Source: Lepidonotus clava
Lineage: Eukaryota > Annelida > Polychaeta > Phyllodocida > Polynoidae
Length of the DNA stretch: 64,000 nucleotides
Direction of reading: 5' to 3'
NCBI GenBank assembly: GCA_936440205.1
Contig: OW387133.1
Location: 1,206,001-1,270,000, forward strand
Shown piece after piece: positions 39,901-48,440 of this stretch. Both the position numbers and the translations under genes were made by a program. The notes below the pieces were generated by a model. It saw only the letters and a list, made by a program, of their open reading frames with translations. It was not told the DNA's origin and ran no database searches. Each line of letters starts with the position of its first letter. Position 1 is the first letter of the stretch.

Positions 39901-42900
39901 GCACTCTGGTCAATCTTAGCTTAAGAATAATACCTAACATCTATTAAAAAGGCTAATAAGACAAGTGAATCCTTGTTTGCTTTGGGGGAATTCCATAGTG
40001 GTTTTTGGTAAGTGTGCCCCCAAAGCCTTACCATCAGATGTTCAGTCCAGGGATGTAAGTTTTCAGATTTAAATCTGATTTCAGATTTTTTCACATCATC
40101 ACCTGAAATAATAATTTTCAAGCTGAATTCCTTACATGACGTTTTATGGCATTTTAAGCTTATTCTAAATTTTCTCTCTGGGGTTTCAGATTTTTTCATT
40201 AACCCTGACTTACATCCCTGTCAGTCTGTTGTGTGTGCTTATGAAATTTGTTTTGTTCAGACCTATGTGACAATTACCCCCCTCCCTATCTTTGACAGCT
40301 CTGCTGTGCCATTCTCCAACCCAATACTTCTAAAAGGGTGTTTTGCTTAGGTGTTGGTGGCTCCTGATTGGATGCAAGTGTTAGTGATTGACCTCTGAAA
40401 ATCAGTTATACTACACAAGAAACACTATGCATGGGTTCTTGATGTAAAGGGTTATAAGGTTTGGGAGACCAGAAAGCCTCTTTCTTCCTGAATTCTTATT
40501 CACTGTGAACCATATATATATGCATATCTGATGTTTGCAAAACTTGATATTTCTTTAATACATATGCTTTACCTCACCAACTAACAGTGCATTAATTGAT
40601 TAAGTTGAAGTTAACATGTTGTATATCTAGCACCTCAATCTTTAAGTATTTGGAATGATATGATTTTAGAAATAATCTGAGACGAGACTAAAGCCTCTTC
40701 TCTCGCTGGATTCCTCTTTGAAACAATAATTTATGTGAATTGAGAACTAAGATTTGGAAAATGTGTCTCTTTTTTATTCAGGTAACTTTAATTATTCTGT
40801 TTTAACAATTAGTACCTCAATCTACTTTTCATTTTACATTGAACTTTAATATATACCACTAAATAAATTTGATGTACCAGGGTAAACCATTGATATAATA
40901 TTCATGATTTAAAGTGAGACACTAGAATTAGAAATATCACTTATTAAGTTAATATCAAATTTCCTTTATAAACTTTACTAATTAAAGTGTTATACTACAA
41001 TTACAATTTCAGCGGCCAACGAGCAATGGGTTACCCCCAACCCCACAGGTCCATGTGAGTACACATTTTAATCTGACTTAATCTGTACATGCAATTCAGT
41101 TAAAAACGACAGATTGTTGGTTCTGTAATGTACATACATTATTTTGGCACATTTCGCTCAGTGTCATTAATGCGTGAAATATAATGTGAGTGAAAAAAAT
41201 ATATTATGGGTATAAAAGGGCAGAAAAAGAGTTGTGAAAAGTTCCAGAAACAGATATAACATATTGAGCAAAGATCTTATTAATCATAGCTATTACAATT
41301 ACTTGTGCTGATGTTGTTTTTTAAAATTTCCGATAATAGAAAAGACATTTCATTGTTCTTGTTTCTGTTGACAGATGGGTGCGTGTTTCTCTAAAGTGTT
41401 CAACGGATGTCCACTCCACATCAACTGCTCAGCCAGTTGGGTGCACCCCGAAACCAAAGGTGAGGCTGTTATGAAAGAGAGCCAATGGGCAATCTTTCTG
41501 CCTTATCTCTCTTTGTTTTTTGAGAGTCCCTTGTTATATCTATATAACTAGTACTGAAGCTATTGGTGGGGACTCCCTCAATCAGTCATGTCTTTAGTCA
41601 TCTGATTCTCTTTGTTCTGAATGACCGGCTACACATGTTCTCATGTTCAGCTGTTGAAGGGCATTGTCCTACAATGATTGTTAGAGTCAGGCAGTTTGAG
41701 TAGCCAGGAGTGGGTTACATAACCATTGCCTGAGCCAAACTGCCCTCACCCCTCCATATTAGGACCTCCACTGTAACCTGCAGGTGGGCAGGTCTAGGTG
41801 GGTGAGTGATAGGTCACTCAGTACTGGGTGCAGGGACCTGGTTCTAGTAGTGGCCCTTTCCTAAACCCCTCCCTGAGTTGTGTGTGACAGCAGGAGTGGT
41901 GGGGTTGGTCGGTACTCATAGCCCAAATTGGCTTTTGGTTGTAGGAAGGCCCTTAGTTTATTGGAGGATGACCATCACTCATGCATGAGCGAAACTTTGT
42001 AGCTCTTTTGCTTCTTGTTAAATTATAATTAGTCTGGTGTAATAGGGATATTAGTTTTCATATTTAGTCTGATAACAGATAGCATCCTTACTTATGGTTG
42101 AAAAAGACTTGTGCCCAAATGTTATTGATAACCTTTACTTCTGTTTCCAGTATTAGCATGTACAGGTGATCCTTGTCTACAAGAAAATACCTTTTTGAAG
42201 TTGACATATAAGAGTAGAAAGGCGTGCGGGGTGGTGGAGTGATTAGCATGATCGCCTGTTGTGCTGACAGCCCAGGTTCAATCCTGGGCTGGTGCGGGCT
42301 AGTTACTGAACCCCTCTGCATATCACCCTGTGACAATGACTGGGTTATCAAAGTTTCCTTGCGGACCCACGGCTGTTGTGTGTGTGGCCCTGACTGTGGG
42401 ACCATGCACATTAAAGAACACCTGCCTTGGTAAATGTGTAGGGGTATGGTCTCTATCTTCTCGTAGATTCAATCATTTCATATATTGAATCATCAAAGAC
42501 AGAATTGTCAAAAAGCTTGTTCCACTGTGGTATGACCATAGATGTTTCTACGGTGTTAAACCCCAATAACCAACCTAGTATAAGGGTAGAAAGTAGAACT
42601 CACTGTTTGCCTTTTCCCTGTTTACAGATCAGCACATTCTGCTCGGGGCAAACGAAGGGATCTACACGCTGAACTTAACGCAGATTCATGAAGGCGCGCT
42701 AGACTTGGTGAGTCAAGGAGGGAATAGTAACAAAAGTTATTTTTACAGAATAATACTTTTTGTAATTCTTCTAAGGCACATACTTTATAAGGAATCAGTT
42801 TGAGACCTTTGTCTTTTACACATTACAGTAAAACTAGATATTTTTGCGCTCCTAGATCTTAGGTCATAAATGAAAAGCACCTTCCTGCACTTATTTAAAT

Positions 42901-45900
42901 TAGCCCATTTTGAAATTAATTCTATCTGTTCATGACATTTACAGAATATCTATTTTCTGCAATGTGTTGACTTTAATTTTGGCTTTTCACCAAAAATACG
43001 AAGGAAAAAATTGTATTGTTTTATCTGTTTTGTGCTTCAGCTCCATGCGCGGCGCTGTATTTGGCTGTATGTGATAAAGGATGTCATGATGTCGTTATCG
43101 GGTAAGTTGGTTACCTTCTGTTGTAGAAATACCTTTTACAAAAGAGAAAGAAATACTGAGTCACCTCTTCTGTAGTTTTCAAGAAACATTCTGTTGTAGG
43201 GTCACAGCTCTGTCTACTCATACCAGATGCAAAAAATCTATAAATTTCATAATTTCATTTAAACATTAATTGATTAAGGGTATTTCCCATGAATGTAAGG
43301 GGCAGGATGGTAGAGTGAATAGGCACCTCGCCTGGCCTTGCATACGGCTGAAGCAAGTTCAACCCTTGCCTGTGCCTGTTACACCACCTCACCTTGCCTT
43401 TGTTCTCACCCCCATAGATGGGTGCAAAAGATCTACCAATTCTTAAGACTCGTCATGCAACGACTGTTTCAGGTAAAACACCGCAGCTGTACCGACACGA
43501 CGTACTGGCCCTAATGAGTAAACAGAGTCACAGGTTCTCCCTGCCCATGAACAAGATTCCAGAAAAACTAGTCCCAAGGTAAGGTTATAACTATAAACAG
43601 AGTCACAGGTTCTCCCTCCCGGTGAACAAGATTCCAGAAAAACTAGTCCCAAGGTAAAGTTATACTCCTAAACAGAGTCAAGGGTTCTCCCTCCCCATGA
43701 ACAAGATTCCAGAAAAACTAGTCCCAAGGTAAGGTTACACCAGTTAACTGGTGAAGTACGTTTAATTCCTCCAAGTTCTTTTTGGACTTAGAAACATAGA
43801 TATGTGTAAATATATTAAAGCGCACTCATAGTTGTGGTAGAAATCGAAGAAATAGGAAAAATATAATTAAACCCCCATTGCAATGATTAACCTCTAAGAA
43901 AGAATCAAACAATATTTTCTGTCTTTCTAGGAAATTTGTGACGACGACCAAGGTGCCAGAGACAAAGGGTTGCCTGCGGTGTTCGGTCGGGCGTAACCCG
44001 TACAACGGGTACAAGTACCTGTGTGGGGCCATGCCCAACAGTGTCTTTCTAATGCAGTGGTACGAGCCGCTCAACAAGTTCATGCTCCTAAAGGTTAGTA
44101 GTGAAGAGAGGGGTTCTCAGAACTCTTTAACATTCGTCCCATTAAATGTAGATTTCTGTTCCAGTGCCATAGGCCAGTTGAAGCGAGTCCCAGTTAAATA
44201 TTTTTATGTTGACGTACTGAAAAAGATTATCGACTTACTTTGTATATTTTATGTAGCATCTTCGTGCATTTATACCAGTATTATTTAATAATATTTGGAT
44301 GTGAAGAAAAGAGAATATCATAGATGCTATAAGTTTTATGTGCAAGAAAAAAATTATATGAACAACCAACTTTTTGGTAATTTGGCCACAGATTGAACAT
44401 TATCTCCCTTAAATTTCCAGACGTACTCCCCATAATTTAAACGCCAACCTTTAAGTCTGTGATTCTATTCTTTCTCGTTATTGATGGCTCTTAAAACGCT
44501 CTATAACTTTGCCAATTGCAGCAATTTGAGACTCCGATCACCTCTCCGCTGAGAGTGTTTGAGATGCTGATTACGCCGGAGCTCGAGTACCCTCTAATAT
44601 GTGTCGGGGTCTCCAAAGGGTAAGTGTCTCGTCTTAACCAATAAAATGTTACGTAAGTCATAATCCGTGATAATTAATGTTATGAGTTAAATAGTATTCA
44701 ACCCAAAAAAAATAATTGATATTCAAAAAGTACTGCTATTCGTTTTAAAATTCAAAAGTAAAACTTTGATGGAGACTAGTAATTTTACATGTTTATAGAG
44801 GAGAGAAATAAAAATCTGTGCTATAAAAAAGATCATGTAAATAAATAAAAATCTGTGCTATAAAAAAGATAATGTAAATATTTTCTGTGTATAATGAAAT
44901 GCATAATTTGGTTCTGTTTCCTTTGTAGAACGAGTAGGACGCACGTCAAATTTGATATAATCAACCTTAATTCCACATCAAACTGGTTCACGGAAGCCTC
45001 GCCATGTAAGTTACACATGATATTATTAGTGACATCATCAATTCTAGTTAGTTACCCTTATAAGTGACATACTCATTTCAGTAGCACTAATTCCGATGTT
45101 TCATTCTTCAGACTAGGGAGTAAGAAATTTGAATTCTTGTAACTGAACTAAAAAAAATCCTAGATGTTGACACTTGTTACACTCGCTACTTTGTTATGGT
45201 AAAGGCAAGAACGGCTATGTCAATATTACAAATTAAAAGAAGAAATGAAAAAACTAATCTGAAAGAAATCCAAGAAAAGAACTCAGAAAGGAAACTGGGT
45301 AAAGAAAAAATCTCTGTACACCTTAATTTGCTGGTTATCTTGGCAGATCTGAAATCGGTCTGAGAACTAAAATCATGCAAAACAACTGAAAAGCAAATTG
45401 GGGGGGGGGGGGGGAGAAATCTCCACAGTACCATGCTTAATTTGCTTTTTGTGTTTTTTCAGCGGCGGAGCAGGAGCTGGACGTGGTGAACGTGACTCAG
45501 CTGGAGAAGGACACCATCCTCGTCTGCTATGAACGTAAGGAGGATATACCCAACAGGGTCACCAGACACCTTGTAGAACTTGTAAACATTAAGATTACCT
45601 GACCACTTGTGGGTTCTCAAAACACCCTGACCCTATAGAACTTGCAAAGTTAAGATGTGAAGAAAAAGCATGTCAGAGTTGATAAATGATAAAAAAAAAA
45701 AAAAAAAAAAAAAGAATAGATGAATAAAAAACGATTTCATGACCACGTTTTGGTTGTCAAGACATCTATAACTCATATAACTCAGAAGTTGATGCCACAA
45801 TCAAAGCTACATTCAGCCGTGGACAACATCATTATGTGATATAGGGTGATAGGAAAAATTAGTTATGAGAAATTTGGCAGGTGTATGCTTTTGACTTGAA

Positions 45901-47634
45901 CAAGAAAAACAGACTTAGATAGTTCTATGGTGTTGTAATTTTTCTAAATATAGTTTCATATCTACATAGTTTACGTTCTTGTCCGCTCAGACTACGTGAA
46001 GGTGGTCAATATGAACGGGAAGCTCAAGTCGTCTCGGAAACAGGCCGCCGAACTCCACTTTGACTTCCAGGTGGAATCTATAGGTGAGAAACCACAACTT
46101 ACATATAACAATCAATATATGAAACTTTTCTAGAGTATTTTCTCCCTCTAACACGGTTAGTCAATAAGTTTAACTGTAAGTAGTTATCAATTCTAATTGA
46201 ATCTTGTTGAAATAAGATAAATTATTAAGTAAGGGCCTTTAACAAAAAAAATCTCAGGGATAAACAGATGTTCTATACTAGGAGCCTTGGCCCCCGGGCC
46301 CATGCTCTTTTGACCCTTCTTAAGATGATCTCAAACCTCTCTATTGTAATTTTGATCACAATCAGATCTCAAACCCCTCCATTGTTATTTTTCAGTGTGC
46401 CTACAGGACAGCGTGCTGGCCTTCCACAGTCACGGCATGCAGGGCCGCAGCTTCAAGGCCAACGAGGTGAGTCGGCCCGGTTTATGGATTTTCTAATTCC
46501 CCAGGTTCAGGCAATTACGCTTCCTATCAGTAAATTTTAATTTTTTTTCAGAAGCAACAACATGCTGGAAATGACACAGGGAAAAATTGCTGTGGGAGGG
46601 AAATCTCAGGGAAACACAGGGAATTTGAAAATAAAATTAGGGTCTAGAGCCTATGGAAACCATGATTGAAAAATTCACCATGGGGCAGGGAAAACTCGGG
46701 GAATTTGATTGTAAAATTTGAGTTGGGACCCTGATACTCTTACGAGCGTCCATTAATTCATACGGATTTTCACATGTTTTCTAGACGCACCCAGTCCCAC
46801 CCCCCTTTGGCTTGTAATGCGCATTACAAAGGTACTATGTCCCCTGACCCAAACCTCCACCACCCCTCTGTGCGTATTTACTTAATCAAGTTTCAGAATA
46901 TCCCGTCTTGTTTCAAATCAAAACTTAAGAGAGAAAGTTAGTGTTGATAAATGTTGTGTTTGTGTTTCCCAGGTAACACAAGAGATCTGTGACAAGACGC
47001 GGCGGTTCCGTCTGCTCGGGTCTGACAGGTTGGTGACTCCTAACACTGTAGTCTCAGTTTTAACCCAAACTTCTGCTATAAAACCCTTCATCTTGTAAAT
47101 ATTAAAGAGTAAAGTACATATAAAAAGTAAGGATGCGGCTTAAGATGGGGGCCTTGCCCAACTTTTCTTACCTAGAATTATATACAAATTGTGTTTCCAA
47201 CAAACCAAGTGAGGTCCAGGGCAAATTATTGAAATTGTTTTATAAAGATAACTTTAACTAATCGTCTCTGAAGGGATTTACGGTAATAATGATCCTATTA
47301 TTTGAGGCGACAGAACCTCCAGCAGGAGAATTTTGTGAAGTTATAAGGGGAAAGCTTTAATGCTCATAAACAAAATACCTATTGCTTTTGCCAATTAGGT
47401 ATTGTATTGTCATAATTCACACAGTTTTTACTTCAGGAGAAAGAGATCCTGCGTAAGCACAATTCCTGTCCTCAGTTGTTACGTGTTGTCCGAATGTTAT
47501 ATGTGACATTGCTGTGACTAATGTGTGTTTTCTCCTGCCCTCACAGAGTGATCTGTCTGGAGAGCCGGCCGGTGGATGACTTAAACTCCCCGTGTAATCT
47601 CTACGTGCTCGCGGGCCACGAAAGTACCTACTGA
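7796..47634 (+). CDS. MAP4K3: MAP4K3/MAP4K5-type (GCK-I) Ste20 kinase, 32 exons, 5' exon missing
   Basis: Serine/threonine kinase of the germinal-centre-kinase I group; family members act in the cytoplasm on JNK and amino-acid/TOR and Hippo signalling. The 32 exons join in frame with GT/AG borders and give 879 residues before TGA at 47632-47634. Counting from the first visible residue: kinase domain to about 240, proline-rich acidic linker about 241-530, CNH domain from about 531 to the end. Catalytic residues are present: AIK lysine 13, Glu29, HRD 102-104, DFG 122-124, and GTPYWMAPE. Only the glycine loop and start, about 30 residues, are missing; that exon was not found in 1-7795. Length fits vertebrate MAP4K3 and MAP4K5. 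Vertebrates have both paralogues, and I cannot separate a pre-duplication orthologue from either, so the symbol marks the family. Confidence 0.93.
9383..9588. mobile_element. Palindromic MITE with (A)AGCC-TATTCCACAT ends
   Basis: Left end TAAAGCCTGTATTCCACAT; right end ATGTGGAATATAGGCTTAG, an inverted repeat with one or two differences. Inside, both arms carry CTGATTTTCA/TGAAAATC-like sequence. The same termini occur at 50411-50696, so these are two members of one family. Confidence 0.75.
11285..11913 (+). mobile_element. 5'-truncated LINE, reverse-transcriptase C-terminus and tail
   Basis: From about 11285 to the TGA at 11599-11601 the frame codes a typical non-LTR reverse transcriptase end ([44 protein letters not shown]). 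It resembles the LINE at 59403-59921 in layout (NVTLRNYKK, LSPELQHIDEIKTFK). A 3' untranslated stretch and an A-rich end follow. It is a dead fragment, with the catalytic part absent. Confidence 0.7.
11920..12091. mobile_element. CAGGGATGTAAG MITE, copy A
   Basis: Perfect inverted ends CAGGGATGTAAG and CTTACATCCCTG, flanked by a perfect 6-bp duplication GTGTGC (11914-11919 and 12092-12097). It belongs with copies at 40048, 53914 and 61187. CAGGG ends with a 6-bp duplication suggest a hAT-related group; no transposase is present. Confidence 0.9.
12548..14320. repeat. 49-bp minisatellite, about 20 units, interrupted
   Basis: The unit is about 49 bp, of the form GGGTTAAATCAGGAGATYTG then GTCTACRGGAATGGCCTTYT then GGGAGCAAA. 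Roughly ten units lie before 13095 and ten after 13820, with a 717-bp TTAA element between. Every unit contains GGTTAAATC, which supplies a TTAA target. Confidence 0.9.
13099..13815. mobile_element. TTAA-flanked non-autonomous transposon, 717 bp
   Basis: TTAA lies on both sides (13095-13098 and 13816-13819). The inverted ends are GGATAGACACCAGTGGT and ACCACTGGTGTCTATCC. Internal inverted copies of AATATCTC and GGGAAGCGTGTCTCAGAT also occur. The target fits piggyBac- or Kolobok-like elements. There is no transposase frame. A second copy, in the opposite orientation, is at 15948-16663. Confidence 0.88.
14812..14878 (+). mobile_element. SINE 3' tail
   Basis: A diverged copy of the tail GGTTGGCCGGACGTTAAACT (here GGTATGGCTGGACATTGAAT) ends in CCCCAACAAACAAACAAAC. 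Related tails are at 16711, 26515 and 33887. Confidence 0.6.
15692..16768 (+). mobile_element. Near full-length SINE carrying a TTAA element
   Basis: The tRNA-like head (GTGTAGTGGTCAGCATGTGA with B-box GGGTTCAAGGC) is followed by a body with GGGACATTGCACATGAAATA and CTCTTCAAAAAGAGTAGGGT. The tail TGACCGGACGTTAACCTACC ends in CAACAAACAAAC. The element at 15948-16663 splits it. Without that insert it is about 360 bp and colinear with the copy at 26320-26575. Confidence 0.75.
15948..16663. mobile_element. TTAA-flanked non-autonomous transposon, second copy
   Basis: 716 bp, flanked by TTAA (15944-15947, 16664-16667), with the same GGATAGACACCAGTGGT ends as the copy at 13099 and opposite orientation (the end with GTTGACCACTGG is on the right). 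The nearly equal length and long shared segments point to a moderately recent family. Confidence 0.88.
17440..17600 (-). mobile_element. Dispersed repeat, copy 1
   Basis: Read on the minus strand it has GGGTTCAATTCCCGGTTGGT and GCTGGGTTCACAGTT. The segment near 58940-59190 has GGGTTCAGTTTCCGGTTGGT and GCTGGGTTCACTAAGG plus a shared stretch around CAGTAGCCCC(C/T). The family is unknown, and a tRNA-related origin is possible from the B-box-like GGTTCAATTCC. Confidence 0.55.
18782..19440. repeat. Pyrimidine-rich degenerate tandem array
   Basis: Over 600 bp made almost wholly of CCCTACC/CCTCCTGCC-type sequence on the plus strand. A higher-order unit recurs with CCCACCTCCCTATAAGGTCT and CCATGCCATA at intervals of about 130-140 bp. 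It yields long proline/serine-rich false frames of up to 238 codons. The purine strand could form triplex or G-rich structures. Confidence 0.8.
20226..24199 (+). other. MAP4K intron, 4 kb, otherwise empty
   Basis: Apart from the minisatellite near its 3' end, no gene or clear element was recognised. Open frames around 20881-21204 lack coding character. Confidence 0.5.
23831..24050. repeat. 45-bp minisatellite, about 5 units
   Basis: The unit AAATAGATACAATATTTAGC plus AATCATCCAACCTGTTGG and GTTTTCT repeats about five times with few changes, inside the MAP4K intron just upstream of the 24200 exon. Because 45 is a multiple of three, the minus strand shows a repeated [15 protein letters not shown] frame. 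No start context, splice signal or homologue supports it as a gene. Confidence 0.9.
25066..25235. mobile_element. Palindromic MITE with GGGGCCTTCCAT ends
   Basis: Left GGGGCCTTCCATTTAGTACG; right CTTAATGGAAGGCCCC: inverted ends of about 25 bp with a few differences. TA-rich borders suggest a TA target. Each arm also carries ACCCCCCCACCCCC. A diverged relative lies near 46743-46900. Confidence 0.75.
26216..26575 (+). mobile_element. SINE, intact relative of the split copy at 15692
   Basis: It contains CTTGTCGTAAGAGGCGACTA, GGGACATTGCACATAAAAGA, CTCTTCGAAAAGAGTAGGGT and a tail with GGCCTGATGTTAAACTAACC and CAACAAATACC. At the point where the 15948 element interrupts the other copy, this one reads CTCCTAAATCATAA with no insert. 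It lies in the MAP4K intron right after the 26057-26188 exon. Confidence 0.75.
28344..41054 (+). CDS. MAP4K3: MAP4K linker exons (10)
   Basis: Exons: 28344-28422, 29032-29084, 29394-29450, 31256-31305, 32243-32281, 35600-35653, 38556-38595, 38911-39093, 39397-39561, 41013-41054. They code for a basic patch ([16 protein letters not shown]), the family motif NFEPPL, a short acidic region with [16 protein letters not shown] (compare KSLLKSVEEEL in human MAP4K3), then proline-rich stretches ([23 protein letters not shown]) and SNGLPPTP just before the CNH domain. The proline stretches are likely SH3-binding. The acceptor of the 39397 exon has a weak pyrimidine tract. Confidence 0.85.
28685..28938. 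mobile_element. MITE with CAGTGATGCCA ends
   Basis: Ends CAGTGATGCCA and TGGCATCTCTG, flanked by a perfect 6-bp duplication ATTACC (28679-28684 and 28939-28944). Inside are inverted CCGGATTTCCGG-like segments. It is related in plan and target length to the CAGGGATGTAAG family but 254 bp long and diverged. Confidence 0.82.
29394..29450 (+). CDS. MAP4K3: Candidate cassette exon, 57 nt
   Basis: After a CAG acceptor this stretch codes [19 protein letters not shown] in phase with the preceding exon (ending QSEQ) and the next one (starting DDELTQEW). It is a multiple of three, so skipping keeps the frame. The donor is weak (GTACTAAG), which fits optional use. Its core YELTQAWxxxxDEK resembles DELTQEWxxxxEED of the next exon, suggesting exon duplication. 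Confidence 0.6.
29451..31255 (+). other. MAP4K intron, no element recognised
   Basis: AT-rich sequence without a clear exon or repeat on either strand. Confidence 0.4.
32243..32281 (+). CDS. MAP4K3: 39-nt exon in the MAP4K linker
   Basis: Acceptor TTTTTTAG and donor GTAACC bound 39 nt in phase 2 to 2. It codes [13 protein letters not shown] and completes R with the next exon, which begins GHRSS. The match to KSLLKSVEEELHQRGH of human MAP4K3 supports it as real despite its size. It is frame-neutral if skipped. Confidence 0.8.
32282..38555 (+). other. MAP4K introns, mostly empty
   Basis: Apart from the exon at 35600-35653 and the SINE tail at 33887, no further gene or clear element was recognised. 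Confidence 0.4.
33887..33941 (+). mobile_element. 5'-truncated SINE tail with target duplication
   Basis: Only the last 55 bp of the SINE (TCTGGAAAGAACCC to CCCCAACAAACAAA) are present, flanked by the 11-bp direct repeat CCTACCCATCA at 33876-33886 and 33942-33952. This is a textbook truncated retrotransposition product and shows the tail alone can be inserted. Confidence 0.85.
40048..40220. mobile_element. CAGGGATGTAAG MITE, copy B
   Basis: Ends CAGGGATGTAAGT and ACTTACATCCCTG with a perfect 6-bp duplication TCAGTC on both sides. The inner part carries AGATTTAAATCTGATTTCAG in place of the CCGACTTTT of copy A, so it is a distinct subfamily. It lies in a MAP4K intron. Confidence 0.9.
41375..47634 (+). 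CDS. MAP4K3: MAP4K CNH-domain exons (12)
   Basis: Exons: 41375-41459, 42628-42707, 43041-43101, 43473-43578, 43931-44093, 44522-44619, 44929-45005, 45463-45534, 45991-46083, 46396-46466, 46973-47028, 47547-47634. They begin [14 protein letters not shown] and include the hallmark strings [69 protein letters not shown] and NEVTQEI. The end is [12 protein letters not shown], close to LYILAGHENSY of the vertebrate proteins. CNH is a beta-propeller used for small-GTPase and scaffold contacts. All phases agree. Confidence 0.93.
42222..42575 (+). mobile_element. tRNA-derived SINE, near full length
   Basis: Head GGTGGTGGAGTGATTAGCAT with B-box CAGGTTCAATCCTGGG; body with TAGATTCAATCATTTC and ATCATCAAAGACAGAATTG; tail CGGTGTTAAACCCCAATAAC. 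It lies in the MAP4K intron before the 42628 exon and leaves that splice acceptor intact. Confidence 0.75.
43300..43440 (+). mobile_element. tRNA-derived SINE fragment
   Basis: Head GGCAGGATGGTAGAGTGAAT, B-box-like AAGTTCAACCCTTGCC, then GCCTGTTACACCACCT, matching the copy at 15692 (GCCTGTTACACCAGCCT). It ends only about 30 bp before the acceptor of the 43473 exon. Confidence 0.7.
43473..43578 (+). CDS. MAP4K3: CNH exon whose 3' part is tandemly repeated
   Basis: It codes [20 protein letters not shown] and continues to KLVPR, with donor GTAAGG. The last 60 bases and the donor recur twice downstream (see 43519-43737). The 43578 donor keeps the phase with the 43931 exon ([12 protein letters not shown]). 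Read-through past it meets TAA at once (AGG TAA). Confidence 0.9.
43519..43737 (+). repeat. 75-bp tandem triplication of exon end plus splice donor
   Basis: Units start at 43519, 43594 and 43669 (TAAACAGAGTCA...), an exact 75-bp period. Each contains CCAGAAAAACTAGTCCCAAG followed by GTAAGG or GTAAAG. The copies differ at only a few positions, so the array is young or homogenised. It leaves three consecutive donor sites for one exon. Confidence 0.95.
45400..45712. repeat. Poly-G and poly-A runs
   Basis: A run of about 15 G near 45400-45414, and about 22 A near 45690-45712, flank the exon at 45463-45534 in the MAP4K gene. The poly-A may be the end of an old retrocopy, but no element body was recognised. 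Confidence 0.8.
46545..46735 (+). mobile_element. CAGGGTCC-family repeat, partial
   Basis: It contains GACACAGGGAAAAATTGCTG, CACAGGGAATTTGAAAATAA and the right end AGTTGGGACCCTG. The left end is degraded. It lies in the MAP4K intron between the exons at 46396 and 46973. Confidence 0.65.
46743..46900. mobile_element. Diverged relative of the 25066 MITE
   Basis: It shares TTTTCACATG-like sequence, ACCCCCCTTTGG, CACCCCTCTGTGCGTATTTA and CTTAAT with the palindrome at 25066-25235. Its ends are weak. Confidence 0.4.
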
Positions 47635-48440
47635 GGGCTCCGCGACCACTCCGTGCTTAACTTAAACCAAAGGTTGTCGCGACTTCATGTCAAGGACTTA
47701 TTACGCTATCGTCAGAGTCAGCGTAGTGGCAATGTGAAGGGACGCCGGCTTCAGCCAAGTTCAGTTTCTCAAGGCGAAGATTGTTGTCGGTTTTCCCACT
47801 AGCCGCATTACCTACAAAGTCCCCGAAGACCAGTTTTCCTGACCGTAAGGCGTAAGGTTCACCCTACATGGTGGTGCTCGTTGGTGATTGGCTGGCAGGG
47901 GGAACCCGCTTGTGAACCTTCTGTACAGAGATAAATGGATATTTAAAAAGGGGAGGAAAGCAACAAAACAGGGGGAAGAGTTGTATTGAACATCAGAAAT
48001 TAGGGAACATTAAATCAGACATTGCTCATTATAATTCATATTTTGCTGGTTTTCCGGACCTGGAATAAGTTGGATGGTACGTCTTGAAACAAGCCTTGTA
48101 TTAAACCCAGCTAAACTAATCACTAAAAGTAGGATATGGTAAATACTCCTTAAAACATTGCTTAGGTTTTAATGTGTCTATGGCCAAACGTTGGACAGCT
48201 GGCATCGTGGATCTTAGACCAGTTCAGCAGTATGCACTCAATGACCCGCAACCAAATATCTGTATTTATCTAGTAAAATATCTACCATAACAGTAAATCC
48301 ATTGATTATGTGAAGTAACAGTAAATCCATTGATTATGTGAAGTGAAAAAAAATGTTGAAGATACACCAGTACGCAAAACATGGTTACATGTAAAAACTT
48401 GTACATTTTGGAAATAAGATTACATGAAGCAAAATAAAAT
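47635..48440 (+). other. MAP4K 3' UTR (extent uncertain)
   Basis: Sequence after the TGA at 47632. Candidate AATAAA signals lie at 48433-48438 and near 48917; none can be chosen without transcript data. Two direct copies of AACAGTAAATCCATTGATTA lie at about 48290-48340. Confidence 0.5.

Noticed and set aside
43594-43728. The second and third 75-bp units as extra coding exons
   Set aside because: Using the AAACAG before each unit as acceptor shifts the frame and meets a stop; they are better read as duplicated intronic copies with spare donors.
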